From Kaistella faecalis (GTDB lineage: Bacteria; Bacteroidota; Bacteroidia; Flavobacteriales; Weeksellaceae), in the NCBI RefSeq assembly GCF_019195395.1, contig NZ_CP078067.1:1689783-1753782 (forward strand): a stretch of DNA of 64,000 nucleotides, in the 5' to 3' direction. Shown one piece after another: positions 52,721-60,760 of the stretch. The position numbers were made by a program, and so were the translations under genes. Position 1 is the stretch's first letter; the number at the start of each line of letters is the position of its first letter. A model generated the notes under the pieces. The model saw nothing but the letters and a program-made list of their open reading frames with translations, ran no database searches and was not told the origin of the DNA.

Positions 52721-53965
52721 TTAGATTTTGGAGAAAAGTACACACGCATTGTGGCCACCAAAGCCGAAAGTATTGCTCATCGCAACATTAACCTCTTTTT
52801 CTACCGCATGGTGGAACGTGAAATTAAGGCGGCTGTCGATTTTTTCATCATCAGTAAAATGATTGATGGTTGGCGGAACAATGTTGTATATAATAGTATG
52901 TAAAGCGGCGATAGCCTCAATTACTCCGGCTGCACCCAATAAGTGACCGGTCATTGATTTCGTGGAATTGATCTGGATATCGTAAGCGTGATCTCCGAGT
53001 AATTTAGAAATAGCATTAGATTCTGCGATGTCGCCTAATGGAGTAGAGGTACCATGCATATTGATGTGATCTACTTCGTCAGCCGTTACCCCTGCATCTT
53101 CCAGGCAGTTTTTCATTACAAGGTAAGCGCCGAGACCTTCCGGATGAGGTGCGGTCATGTGATAGGCATCTGCACTCATTCCACCGCCTTTCAGTTCAGC
53201 ATAGATGGTTGCACCGCGTTTTTTCGCGTGTTCGTATTCTTCTAAAATGATTGAACCTGCTCCTTCGCCAAGTACAAATCCGTCTCTGTCTTTGTCGAAA
53301 GGTCTGGAAGCTGTTGTAGGATCATCATTTCTAGTAGAAAGTGCCATCATGGCGTTAAAACCTCCAACACCACTTGCTGTAACTGCAGCTTCGGAGCCCC
53401 CGCAAACAATTACATCAGCTTTACCCAGTTGGATAAGCATTTTAGCATCGATGAGCGCATTGGCAGATGAAGCACAGGCAGAAACAGTGGTATAATTGGG
53501 ACCGTGGAAACCGTATTCAATAGAAATCTGGCCGCCGGTAATGTCCGCAATCATTTTTGGAATAAAGAATGGATTGAAACGTGGGATGTCGGTATTCGCC
53601 CAGCCCAGAACTTCGTTTTCGAAAGTTTCTAAACCGCCGATTCCTGAGCCCCAAATTACCCCCACTCTGTTTTTATCGAGTTCGCCGTTCAGGATACCGG
53701 AATGTTCCACCGCTTCTCTGGCAGCAACAATTCCCAGCTGGGTATTTCTATCCATTTTCTTCGCTTCTTTTTTGTCGAAGTGATCTAATGGGTTGAAATT
53801 CTTGACCTCGCAGGCAAATTTGGTTTTGAATTGGGAGGCATCAAAAAGAGTAATAGGAGCGGCACCGCTCTCGCCTTTAATAAGACTTTCCCAGTATTCT
53901 TTGGCATTATTTCCAATAGGGGTGATAGCACCAAAACCGGTAACAACTACTCTTTTTAATTCCAT
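52721..53965 (-). CDS. fabF: Beta-ketoacyl-ACP synthase II
   Basis: A 414-aa condensing enzyme of fatty acid elongation. The catalytic Cys164 is in TTVSACASSANA. The two His sites are in NMHGTSTPLGD and STKSMTGHLLGAAGVIE, and the C-terminal NTFGFGGHNACVLF is conserved. It lies 27 bases after acpP, the classic FabF-ACP pairing. Confidence 0.97.
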   Translation of the reverse strand: MELKRVVVTGFGAITPIGNNAKEYWESLIKGESGAAPITLFDASQFKTKFACEVKNFNPLDHFDKKEAKKMDRNTQLGIVAAREAVEHSGILNGELDKNRVGVIWGSGIGGLETFENEVLGWANTDIPRFNPFFIPKMIADITGGQISIEYGFHGPNYTTVSACASSANALIDAKMLIQLGKADVIVCGGSEAAVTASGVGGFNAMMALSTRNDDPTTASRPFDKDRDGFVLGEGAGSIILEEYEHAKKRGATIYAELKGGGMSADAYHMTAPHPEGLGAYLVMKNCLEDAGVTADEVDHINMHGTSTPLGDIAESNAISKLLGDHAYDIQINSTKSMTGHLLGAAGVIEAIAALHTIIYNIVPPTINHFTDDEKIDSRLNFTFHHAVEKEVNVAMSNTFGFGGHNACVLFSKI

Positions 53966-53992
53966 AAATTTTAGATTCTTGTTAATAGAAAA

Positions 53993-54232
53993 TTATTTGT
54001 TCACCACTTCCTCAATATAAGTAATAGCGTGACCCACAGTTGTAATCTTTTCTGCCTGATCATCAGGGATCTGAATGTTGAATTCTTTTTCAAATTCCAT
54101 GATTAATTCTACAGTATCCAAAGAATCTGCTCCTAGATCGTTTGTGAAGCTAGCTTCTGGAGTTACTTCTGTTTCCTCAACGTCGAGTTTATCAGCGATA
54201 ATAGCTTTTACTCTTGATGCAATGTCTGACAT
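53993..54232 (-). CDS. acpP: Acyl carrier protein
   Basis: A 79-aa acidic four-helix carrier protein. Ser37 in [15 protein letters not shown] is the 4'-phosphopantetheine site. It is the first gene of the fatty-acid/rnc/pyk run. Confidence 0.98.
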   Translation of the reverse strand: MSDIASRVKAIIADKLDVEETEVTPEASFTNDLGADSLDTVELIMEFEKEFNIQIPDDQAEKITTVGHAITYIEEVVNK

Positions 54233-54265
54233 AGTAATTTAATTTTAATTAGTTGTTAATTGGTG

Positions 54266-54273
54266 CAAATATA
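54266..54273 (-). promoter_or_regulatory. -7 element of the acpP operon
   Basis: TATATTTG read on minus matches TAnnTTTG, 33 bases before acpP. No clear -33 was found. Confidence 0.4.
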
Positions 54274-54475
54274 TAAAATTCTTTATCAATAGAAGTTTTT
54301 TTGTAAATATTTACGTTTTTATTTAGGCTGTGAATGGGTTATTTTTATCCCTCTTAACACAAGTCTTGTTGCTTATAATCTGCTTTTCAGTATAGGTTGG
54401 TGATGATCGTGAACAATATTTCCGTAATCATCTTTATTTCCATCAGAAATATTTCAAATTTTATTTTTAAAGAAC

Positions 54476-54502
54476 AAAAAGGTCCGGTAGAAATACCGGA
54501 CC
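54476..54502 (-). terminator. Terminator of the T9SS cargo gene
   Basis: Perfect 9-bp stem GGTCCGGTA / TACCGGACC with a 4-base loop and a T-run on minus, 26 bases after the stop. Confidence 0.88.
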
Positions 54503-54527
54503 ATTTATTAATTAATGAGCAGTTTAG

Positions 54528-56324
54528 TTATTTCTTAACCACTTTGAAGGATTCATTTTTCCCTCCCTGAAGGATGGTACTGATGATATATGTTCCTGGT
54601 GCCATTCTGCTCATATCAAGTTTACCGTTAACTAATTTTGAAGAAACTGGGATCTTTTGTCCTGCAATGTTGTAAACATGTACAGTTTCGATTGTTTTCT
54701 TCGAGCTGATGGTAAGGAAGTCTTTCACTGGGTTAGGATAGAAAGAAACTTCTTTAGTTCCGGCCTCATTTACTGCAGCTGTAGCACATTCTGCGTCGAT
54801 CATCATCATTCCTTCATAATGTACGCCCGGAGTGGCGGTTGAAGCGCCTTGTACCCAAGTTGCACCGCTGTCTGATGACTGGTAGTCAGAAGAAGTTAAC
54901 CAGCCCTCGTTATATATGGATCCAATCCAGTAAAAACTAGTTTGCGAAGCTGAAGTGCCAGTTATTGCTACCCAATACTTAGTGTCTGCTGCTGCATTCA
55001 CCGGTAGTTCAAAGTTGCCTAGATCAAGGGTTATTCTATAGGTTGGCAACGTGGCGAAGGTGCCAGGCAGTGTAAGTACATTGGTAGGAGTAACTCCTGT
55101 TAATGTTGTCATCACTGTGCTTCCAGGAGTATTGGAACCGCTATCTGCCAGTATTTTTAAATCATATGATGTGATATCAGATGCGCCTGCTGCCGCCTGA
55201 GATACAATGTCGAATTTCACTGACTGCAATTTATAAGTTCCGCTTTCTTTAGGAACAAAAAAGTCGTTGGCAACCATATATGTTGCTGCGGCTAAATTTT
55301 TCGTCATATTATGCGCTGTATCTGGCACCCCTGTATAAGTTTGATCGCAACCATAATCCGGTTCTACTGGTGGTGGCGGCGGTGTTCCGCATTTTACTAT
55401 TCTGGCGTGAATTGTACTTCCGCCGTCGCAGTTGCTTGAAAGGTGAGAATAGAATCTCACTACACCTGAAACTGTTGGTGTGTAAACTACAGATCCGGTT
55501 CCTGATGCCAGTACTTCTGTACCAGCTTCATTACCAATAGTAATAAAATAAGCACTGTTCGAGGTAGAGAAGGTGTAAGCGGTACCTGCTACCAGGTTTA
55601 CTTTTGAGTACTCATTAAGGTAAGCGGCGGTAGTAATGTTTGCATTAGCCCCATTACAGTTAGGAGTAAAAGTTGCGGTTGGCCACTGGTTATTGGTTGC
55701 TGTTAGACATCCTGTTGGTGCAGGAGCTCCTATTACTAAAGTATAGTCTTCAGTTTCGCCGTAGCCTTGGTCCTCATCACAGGCTAGTGTGTTGTCATCT
55801 GAGTTCGCGCCATCTGCCGCAACTCTTACCCTCATTCGGTAGTTTCCGTTTGCTGTGCCTGCCACAATAGGGATGTTTCCTGTTACTGTTAATCCAGATG
55901 CAACTGTATTTACATTGCCTACATAAGTGAATTCTGAAGCATCGAAGATGTCGTTTTTGTTGTAATCAATCCAAACTGAAACGTTTTCGTTGGGCCATCC
56001 ATCTCCTACTGTAACAGCTATCGGATAAGTCTGTCCGGCCAGTAATGTTGTAGTATTAGATATAGAGGTGTAATCCCCATACCCTGCCGGGCTACATGTA
56101 GTGGTGTTGTTAATGCCTGCAAAAGTAACATTCGAGATTAAATCTCCATCCGTACAGTCAAGCGCTGGAGTACAATAAGCAGCAGGAGCGTATGCGAGGT
56201 CTGCTTTAGCTTTGGCTGTTACTGATTGTTTTTTCGGATGTACCGAGATTTTAGATTTTGCACTCTGTGCAAACGTTAGCATCGGCAATACCGCCAATAA
56301 CAACAAAGGTAATTTTTTTCTCAT
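54528..56324 (-). CDS. Secreted protein with GEVED domain and T9SS type A sorting domain
   Basis: A 598-aa surface or secreted protein: signal peptide 1-19 (MLTFAQS), a GEVED domain around residues 75-200 (WIDYNKNDIFDASEFTYVG and CDEDQGYGETEDYTLVI), further beta-sandwich regions, a Pro spacer (TPPPPPVEPDYG) near 320, and a C-terminal type A sorting domain from about 525 (SFYPNPVKDFLTISS, VHVYNIAGQKI). The sorting domain sends it through the type IX secretion system. Its enzymatic or binding role is unknown. Confidence 0.9.
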   Translation of the reverse strand: MRKKLPLLLLAVLPMLTFAQSAKSKISVHPKKQSVTAKAKADLAYAPAAYCTPALDCTDGDLISNVTFAGINNTTTCSPAGYGDYTSISNTTTLLAGQTYPIAVTVGDGWPNENVSVWIDYNKNDIFDASEFTYVGNVNTVASGLTVTGNIPIVAGTANGNYRMRVRVAADGANSDDNTLACDEDQGYGETEDYTLVIGAPAPTGCLTATNNQWPTATFTPNCNGANANITTAAYLNEYSKVNLVAGTAYTFSTSNSAYFITIGNEAGTEVLASGTGSVVYTPTVSGVVRFYSHLSSNCDGGSTIHARIVKCGTPPPPPVEPDYGCDQTYTGVPDTAHNMTKNLAAATYMVANDFFVPKESGTYKLQSVKFDIVSQAAAGASDITSYDLKILADSGSNTPGSTVMTTLTGVTPTNVLTLPGTFATLPTYRITLDLGNFELPVNAAADTKYWVAITGTSASQTSFYWIGSIYNEGWLTSSDYQSSDSGATWVQGASTATPGVHYEGMMMIDAECATAAVNEAGTKEVSFYPNPVKDFLTISSKKTIETVHVYNIAGQKIPVSSKLVNGKLDMSRMAPGTYIISTILQGGKNESFKVVKK

Positions 56325-56558
56325 AGGTCTTAAATTAAATTAATTTTTTTAATTGGACTAAAATATGAAAAATTATTATATAAACAACATATAAGATGTG
56401 TAATTCGCAATGAATTATCAAAATGTGTAAAAATTACGCTATATTTTGGTGGTATTGGTGTGTCTTAAAAGCAACTAAACGCTTTGTTGGTCAGCTTTGG
56501 ATGGAGTTTGTTAATTTCCAGATCATTAAGCTGGATTTTTACTAATTATATGCTGTAA

Positions 56559-57473
56559 TCACAGCATCAGCCACTCATTTATCAAGCTTGCAGCCAGTTT
56601 TGCGGTCCGGTTTTCTAAGTCCAGCCCTGGGTTTACCTCGGCGATGTCTAAAGCACGAAGTTTTTCCGACTTTAATATATGACGGAAATAATGCATAAAA
56701 GCCGCATCTGAAAAGATACCGTTGTATGCCGCAGCAGATACTCCCGGTGCGATAGAAGCGTTAAATACATCCATGCAGATGGTAAGGTAAAGAATGTCAC
56801 ACTGCCTAATTGTTTCATCAATTGTCGCGTAAATTGAGGGCAAATTTTCAAAGAAAAGTTCATCTGCCAGCAGGTATTTCATTCCGTATTGATGAGCAGT
56901 GTCGAACAGTTTAAGGGTGTTGGAATTTTTCTGGATTCCGATATGAAGCGAATTGATTTCGCCTTCCTGAGCGATTTGCCAGAAACCGGTTCCGGAACTT
57001 GGACCAACAGATTCTTCGGGCTCGCGATTATCAAAATGCGCATCGATATTGATGATTCCGATTTTTTGATCAGGAAACGCGTTTTTAATTCCGGAGTAAT
57101 GTGCAAATGTTACCTCATGGCCGCCGCCAAAAACGATAGATTTTCCTTTTCTTTTTAAGACTTCTGAAACTTTAGCTGCGAGTTCTTTCTGTGATTTTTC
57201 TAAATCACCGTCATCGCAGGAAATATTCCCGAAATCTTTTAAAACAAATTCCGGATTGACCACCGGAAAATTGGCGGTGTTTTTCCGGATCATATCCGGA
57301 GCGTCTTTTGCACCGACTCTTCCTTTATTTCTTCTCACGCCTTCATCTACCGCAAATCCATGCAGAACGAAATCGTTCGGTGAAATCGAAGCGTAATCGG
57401 TTTCCAGTGAAACTCTTTGAAAAATCCGGTGATAAAGTGGGTCTTCGCCGTCAAAACGTCCTTGCCAAAGCAT
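56559..57473 (-). CDS. hutG: Formimidoylglutamase-like ureohydrolase
   Basis: A 304-aa arginase-superfamily enzyme. Manganese-site motifs are GGGHE (His119), DAHFD (Asp144, His146, Asp148) and CMDVFNASIAPGVSAAAYNG (Asp235). The last motif is the form typical of HutG-type formimidoylglutamases rather than arginase or agmatinase. The first Asp of the usual SxDxD is Cys233. HutG finishes histidine degradation, but no other hut genes are adjacent. It follows an exported orphan by 21 bases. Confidence 0.78.
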   Translation of the reverse strand: MLWQGRFDGEDPLYHRIFQRVSLETDYASISPNDFVLHGFAVDEGVRRNKGRVGAKDAPDMIRKNTANFPVVNPEFVLKDFGNISCDDGDLEKSQKELAAKVSEVLKRKGKSIVFGGGHEVTFAHYSGIKNAFPDQKIGIINIDAHFDNREPEESVGPSSGTGFWQIAQEGEINSLHIGIQKNSNTLKLFDTAHQYGMKYLLADELFFENLPSIYATIDETIRQCDILYLTICMDVFNASIAPGVSAAAYNGIFSDAAFMHYFRHILKSEKLRALDIAEVNPGLDLENRTAKLAASLINEWLML

Positions 57474-57494
57474 AGAATAGATTTGTTTTTGTTT

Positions 57495-58091
57495 TTAAAA
57501 ATTCAAATTAAATTGTTCCCGAATATATTCTAAAATCTTTTGAAAGGATTTCAGTTCATCAATTTCAGGGAATTTCTGTAAGTAACTTTCTGGATTATTA
57601 TACGTGAACTCATTATAATATTGTCCTGCTTTATAGATTACAGAATATGAGTTTCCGTCTAAAATTGAGATTTTAGAAGTTTGCATAACAAAACCTTTTT
57701 CATCTTCGTCCCAAATAATACTCTTCTTTTCCTTTTTATATTCAAAAGCATCTTCCATTGGTAGCTGCCCAATGTTTAACGCTTCTAAAGTCATGAATAT
57801 AAGCTCAATGTTTTTGTCAGAAGAGATGTTTTTTGTTATTGGTGAAATAATTTGAAACTCATTAGAACTTATCTCTTTAGGTAAGAACCACTGTATCGTT
57901 TCTGCATTCCATTGCTTACTGTTTTTGTAAACTCGGAATACTACGCCGCTATTTGTAATTCCTCTGTCTTTATAAATTCTAATTTCTTTTTTAAGATAAT
58001 TATCAGACAAACCTGTCAACTTATCAAGATTTTGAGCATTTAAAATAAATGAATTGATAATGACAAATAAGAAAGATAATTTAAAATACAT
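57495..58091 (-). CDS. Exported protein of unknown function
   Basis: A 198-aa protein with an N-terminal signal peptide (residues 1-19, INSFILNAQ) and a beta-rich body with many Lys, Glu and Asn residues; no motif I recognise. Its ATG directly abuts the paaA stop codon with no gap, so it is translated with paaA, where PaaB would normally be expected. Nothing in the protein resembles a Paa subunit. Confidence 0.7.
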   Translation of the reverse strand: MYFKLSFLFVIINSFILNAQNLDKLTGLSDNYLKKEIRIYKDRGITNSGVVFRVYKNSKQWNAETIQWFLPKEISSNEFQIISPITKNISSDKNIELIFMTLEALNIGQLPMEDAFEYKKEKKSIIWDEDEKGFVMQTSKISILDGNSYSVIYKAGQYYNEFTYNNPESYLQKFPEIDELKSFQKILEYIREQFNLNF

Positions 58092-59027
58092 CTATACTAA
58101 TTGTGCATTTTTCTCCGCATAAGCCATGGCCGCTTCCTTCACCCAAGAATGTTCGCGCTGGGCCTCTCTTTTGGTCTCCAGGCGTTTTTTATTGCATGGT
58201 CCGTTTCCTTTTAAAACTTCCATGAATTCATCCCATGGCAGTTCGCCGAAATCATAATGTTGGGTTTCCTCATTCCATTTTAAATTCTCGTCAGGTATTT
58301 TCAAACCTAAAAACTCTGCCTGCCCGACTGTCACGTCTACAAATCTCTGTCTTAAAGAATCGTTGCTTTCTCTTTTTACCCGGTAATTCATAGATTTCTG
58401 AGAGTTCGGAGAAGCGTCGTCATTGGGTCCGAACATCATTAAAGCCGGCCACCAGAAGCGGTTCAGTGCTTCCTGAGCTAAATCTTTCTGCTCTTTAGTC
58501 CCGCGGCAAAGAGTCATCAATATCTCGTAACCCTGTCTTTGGTGGAAAGATTCTTCCTTGCAAATTCTGACCATTGCTCTGGAGTAAGGTCCGTACGAAT
58601 TTCCCATCAGCATGACCTGATTCATAATTGCAGCACCGTCAACCAGCCAGCCAATTGCGCCAATATCTGCCCACGAAAGCGCCGGATAATTGAAAATGCT
58701 GGAGTATTTTGCTTTTCCGGAGAGCATATCGTTGTAAGTGGAGTCTCTGTCAGCAGCGATCTCGCCGTTGTTTAAAGTTTCCGTTGCGGCATATAAATAT
58801 AAACCGTGGCCGGCTTCGTCCTGAATTTTTGCCATGAGCGCCATTTTTCTACGAAGCGACGGCGCTCTGGTAATCCAGTTGGCTTCCGGCAGCATTCCTA
58901 CGATTTCGGAATGGGCGTGCTGAGAAATCTGTCTGACCAACAGTTTTCTGTAATCGTCGGGCATTACATCTTTGGGTTCCACTTTATTCTCGGCCTGAAC
59001 GTATGCTAAAAATTTTTCCTGATTCAT
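58092..59027 (-). CDS. paaA: Phenylacetyl-CoA epoxidase catalytic subunit PaaA
   Basis: A 311-aa di-iron monooxygenase subunit that forms the ring epoxide of phenylacetyl-CoA. The carboxylate-bridged iron ligands lie in [18 protein letters not shown] and [16 protein letters not shown]. The C-terminal [19 protein letters not shown] is conserved. In known systems PaaA needs PaaC for stability, and PaaB, PaaD and PaaE for activity. Here only paaE is nearby, separated by an 85-aa orphan. Confidence 0.93.
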   Translation of the reverse strand: MNQEKFLAYVQAENKVEPKDVMPDDYRKLLVRQISQHAHSEIVGMLPEANWITRAPSLRRKMALMAKIQDEAGHGLYLYAATETLNNGEIAADRDSTYNDMLSGKAKYSSIFNYPALSWADIGAIGWLVDGAAIMNQVMLMGNSYGPYSRAMVRICKEESFHQRQGYEILMTLCRGTKEQKDLAQEALNRFWWPALMMFGPNDDASPNSQKSMNYRVKRESNDSLRQRFVDVTVGQAEFLGLKIPDENLKWNEETQHYDFGELPWDEFMEVLKGNGPCNKKRLETKREAQREHSWVKEAAMAYAEKNAQLV

Positions 59028-59059
59028 TTCTTTATATGTATTGTTAAAATACCATTAAC

Positions 59060-59317
59060 CTATAATTTTCCTTCGCTTAAATCATCTTTCAGATAAATCC
59101 CAACGCTGGAGTCAATAAATTCTCCCGCAACAAAACTGATGGTTTTGTCATTTCCTTCGATCTGATATTCTTTGAAGTAATAAACATTTCCGTTATCCGG
59201 GCCTTTTACTTCAACTTTTTTGTCGACGCAATGCCAATAATGATTCCAAATGTTAAGTCCTTCGATTTTGAACTCTTCATTTTCATTGACTGCTTTTGCG
59301 AATTTCCAGTTAGTCAT
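59060..59317 (-). CDS. Small orphan in the paa cluster
   Basis: An 85-aa soluble protein (MTNWKFAKAVNENEEFKIEG) with several aromatic residues (WNHYWHCVDKKVEV) and no signal peptide. It lies between paaE (48 bases) and paaA (32 bases), co-oriented. It does not match PaaB as I know it. It may be a clade-specific accessory of the epoxidase or an unrelated insertion. Confidence 0.6.
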   Translation of the reverse strand: MTNWKFAKAVNENEEFKIEGLNIWNHYWHCVDKKVEVKGPDNGNVYYFKEYQIEGNDKTISFVAGEFIDSSVGIYLKDDLSEGKL

Positions 59318-59365
59318 GGTTTAAATTTTTAATAAAGTGAATTTACTACGGCAATTCACTTCTGA

Positions 59366-60454
59366 TTATACATCATAATTCAGCATCACCACATTGGTAG
59401 TAGGGTGACACTGGCAGGTCAGTACAAATCCGCGCTCCACTTCTTCTTCTGTAAGTGCGAAATTCTTTTCCATAAATACTTCACCTTCCATCACCTGGGC
59501 TTTGCAGGTGCAGCAAACGCCGCCTTTGCATGCGAAGGGAACAGGAAGTTTGTCATGCAGCGCCTGATCCAGAATGCTTCTTTTCTTTGAATTCAGGTGG
59601 AATGAATATTCATCATCATCAATAATTAAAGTCACCATGCTTTCAAGATTCGGGATCGCTTTGAACTCATCGCTCATTTCAGCGTTTTCGCCATCATCTG
59701 GTGCTGCGTAATATTCGTACATAATCTGAAGTGACGGTACTTTTACTTCGTTTTTCAGAAATCCGGAAATGTCCTTTATCATTTCTGCTGGCCCGCAGAT
59801 AAAATAGGTGGATTCCTGAGCGGGAATTTCCGGAAATCTCTGAAAAATCTGCGCCAGTTTTTCTGCCGAGATCCTTCCTTCAAATAGCTCATCTTCAAAA
59901 TGTTTTTCGCGGGAAAGAAGGTAAATTACTTTTAAGCGACCTTCGAATTTCCCGGCCAAAGCATCAATTTCTCTTTTGAAAATAATGTCGTTCAGGCTTT
60001 TATTGCTAAAAAAAAGATATCCTTTACTTTTCGGTTCCTGATAAAGTGCTTCTTTTAGGTTTGAGAGTACCGGTGAGATTCCGCTTCCTGCAGCGAGTCC
60101 CACATATGTCTTCTCGTTTGAGGGGTGATAGTGTGTATAGAAATGCCCCATCGGTGCCATTACTTCAATGTGATCACCTTCTCTGAGTTCGTTATTGAGG
60201 TAGGATGAGACTTTTCCGTTCTCCAAATGTTTAACCAGAATTTCAAGTTCAGAATTTCCTTCGCTCGGTGCGTTGACGATCGAGTAAGACCGCCGAAGAT
60301 CTTCGTTCCCGAAAACAAAGCGTACGTTAAGATATTGCCCTTGCTTAAAGGTGAATTCGTGTCGCAGATTTTGTGGAATTTCAAAAGCGACATTTACGGA
60401 ATCATTCGTTTCCTTCTTTACTCTGGCTGTTTTTAACAGATGAAAATGGTGCAT
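59366..60454 (-). CDS. paaE: Phenylacetyl-CoA epoxidase reductase subunit PaaE
   Basis: A 362-aa electron-transfer protein: FAD-binding ferredoxin reductase domain (RRSYSIVNAP flavin motif, AAGSGISPVLSNL nucleotide loop, FICGPAEM) and a C-terminal plant-type [2Fe-2S] domain with Cys309, Cys314, Cys317 and Cys347. It passes electrons from NADPH to the PaaA di-iron site. The first gene of the run; a promoter is visible just upstream. Confidence 0.93.
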   Translation of the reverse strand: MHHFHLLKTARVKKETNDSVNVAFEIPQNLRHEFTFKQGQYLNVRFVFGNEDLRRSYSIVNAPSEGNSELEILVKHLENGKVSSYLNNELREGDHIEVMAPMGHFYTHYHPSNEKTYVGLAAGSGISPVLSNLKEALYQEPKSKGYLFFSNKSLNDIIFKREIDALAGKFEGRLKVIYLLSREKHFEDELFEGRISAEKLAQIFQRFPEIPAQESTYFICGPAEMIKDISGFLKNEVKVPSLQIMYEYYAAPDDGENAEMSDEFKAIPNLESMVTLIIDDDEYSFHLNSKKRSILDQALHDKLPVPFACKGGVCCTCKAQVMEGEVFMEKNFALTEEEVERGFVLTCQCHPTTNVVMLNYDV

Positions 60455-60490
60455 ATTTTTTATTAAAATAACTCATTAAGGTGAGTCCAA

Positions 60491-60520
60491 CAAATATACT
60501 TTTTTTTTGAATGGTACAAA
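60491..60520 (-). promoter_or_regulatory. Promoter of paaE
   Basis: Read on minus, -33 TTTG (60517-60520), an 18-base spacer, and -7 TATATTTG (60491-60498), exact matches to both boxes. Confidence 0.6.
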
Positions 60521-60688
60521 AAAGCAGTACGTCAAGTTGCAATGAGATGATTCAATGTTGACACTGTGTCGGAAATTTTGTCTTAATACACAGAGAGTCA
60601 ATTTGTTGAAACCGGAAAATTTGTCCTGAAAAGATAATTTTTGGCTTTAAGAATACTTTTTGAGTAATAGGAATTGATTAGAAAAATG

Positions 60689-60720
60689 ATTGATATCGAT
60701 ATTAAGGATTCGTAAATTTG
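60689..60720 (+). promoter_or_regulatory. Promoter of clpB
   Basis: -33 ATTG (60689-60692), a 20-base spacer and -7 TAAATTTG (60713-60720). The spacer contains the palindrome ATATCGATAT, where a regulator could act. Confidence 0.55.
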
Positions 60721-60760
60721 TATGGGTTCTTAATATTTTTTAAAACTAAAAAACATTACA

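Larger units (their letters stand above)
60455..60760. other. Divergent intergenic region, paaE and clpB
   Basis: 306 bases holding the two promoters listed separately, a 10-bp palindrome ATATCGATAT at 60693-60702 inside the clpB spacer, and a direct repeat of GGAAANTTTGTC near 60570 and 60615. No gene is visible. Confidence 0.55.

Noticed and set aside
59060-59317. paaB
   Set aside because: Position suggests PaaB but the sequence lacks the PaaB pattern I know, so it is listed as an orphan.
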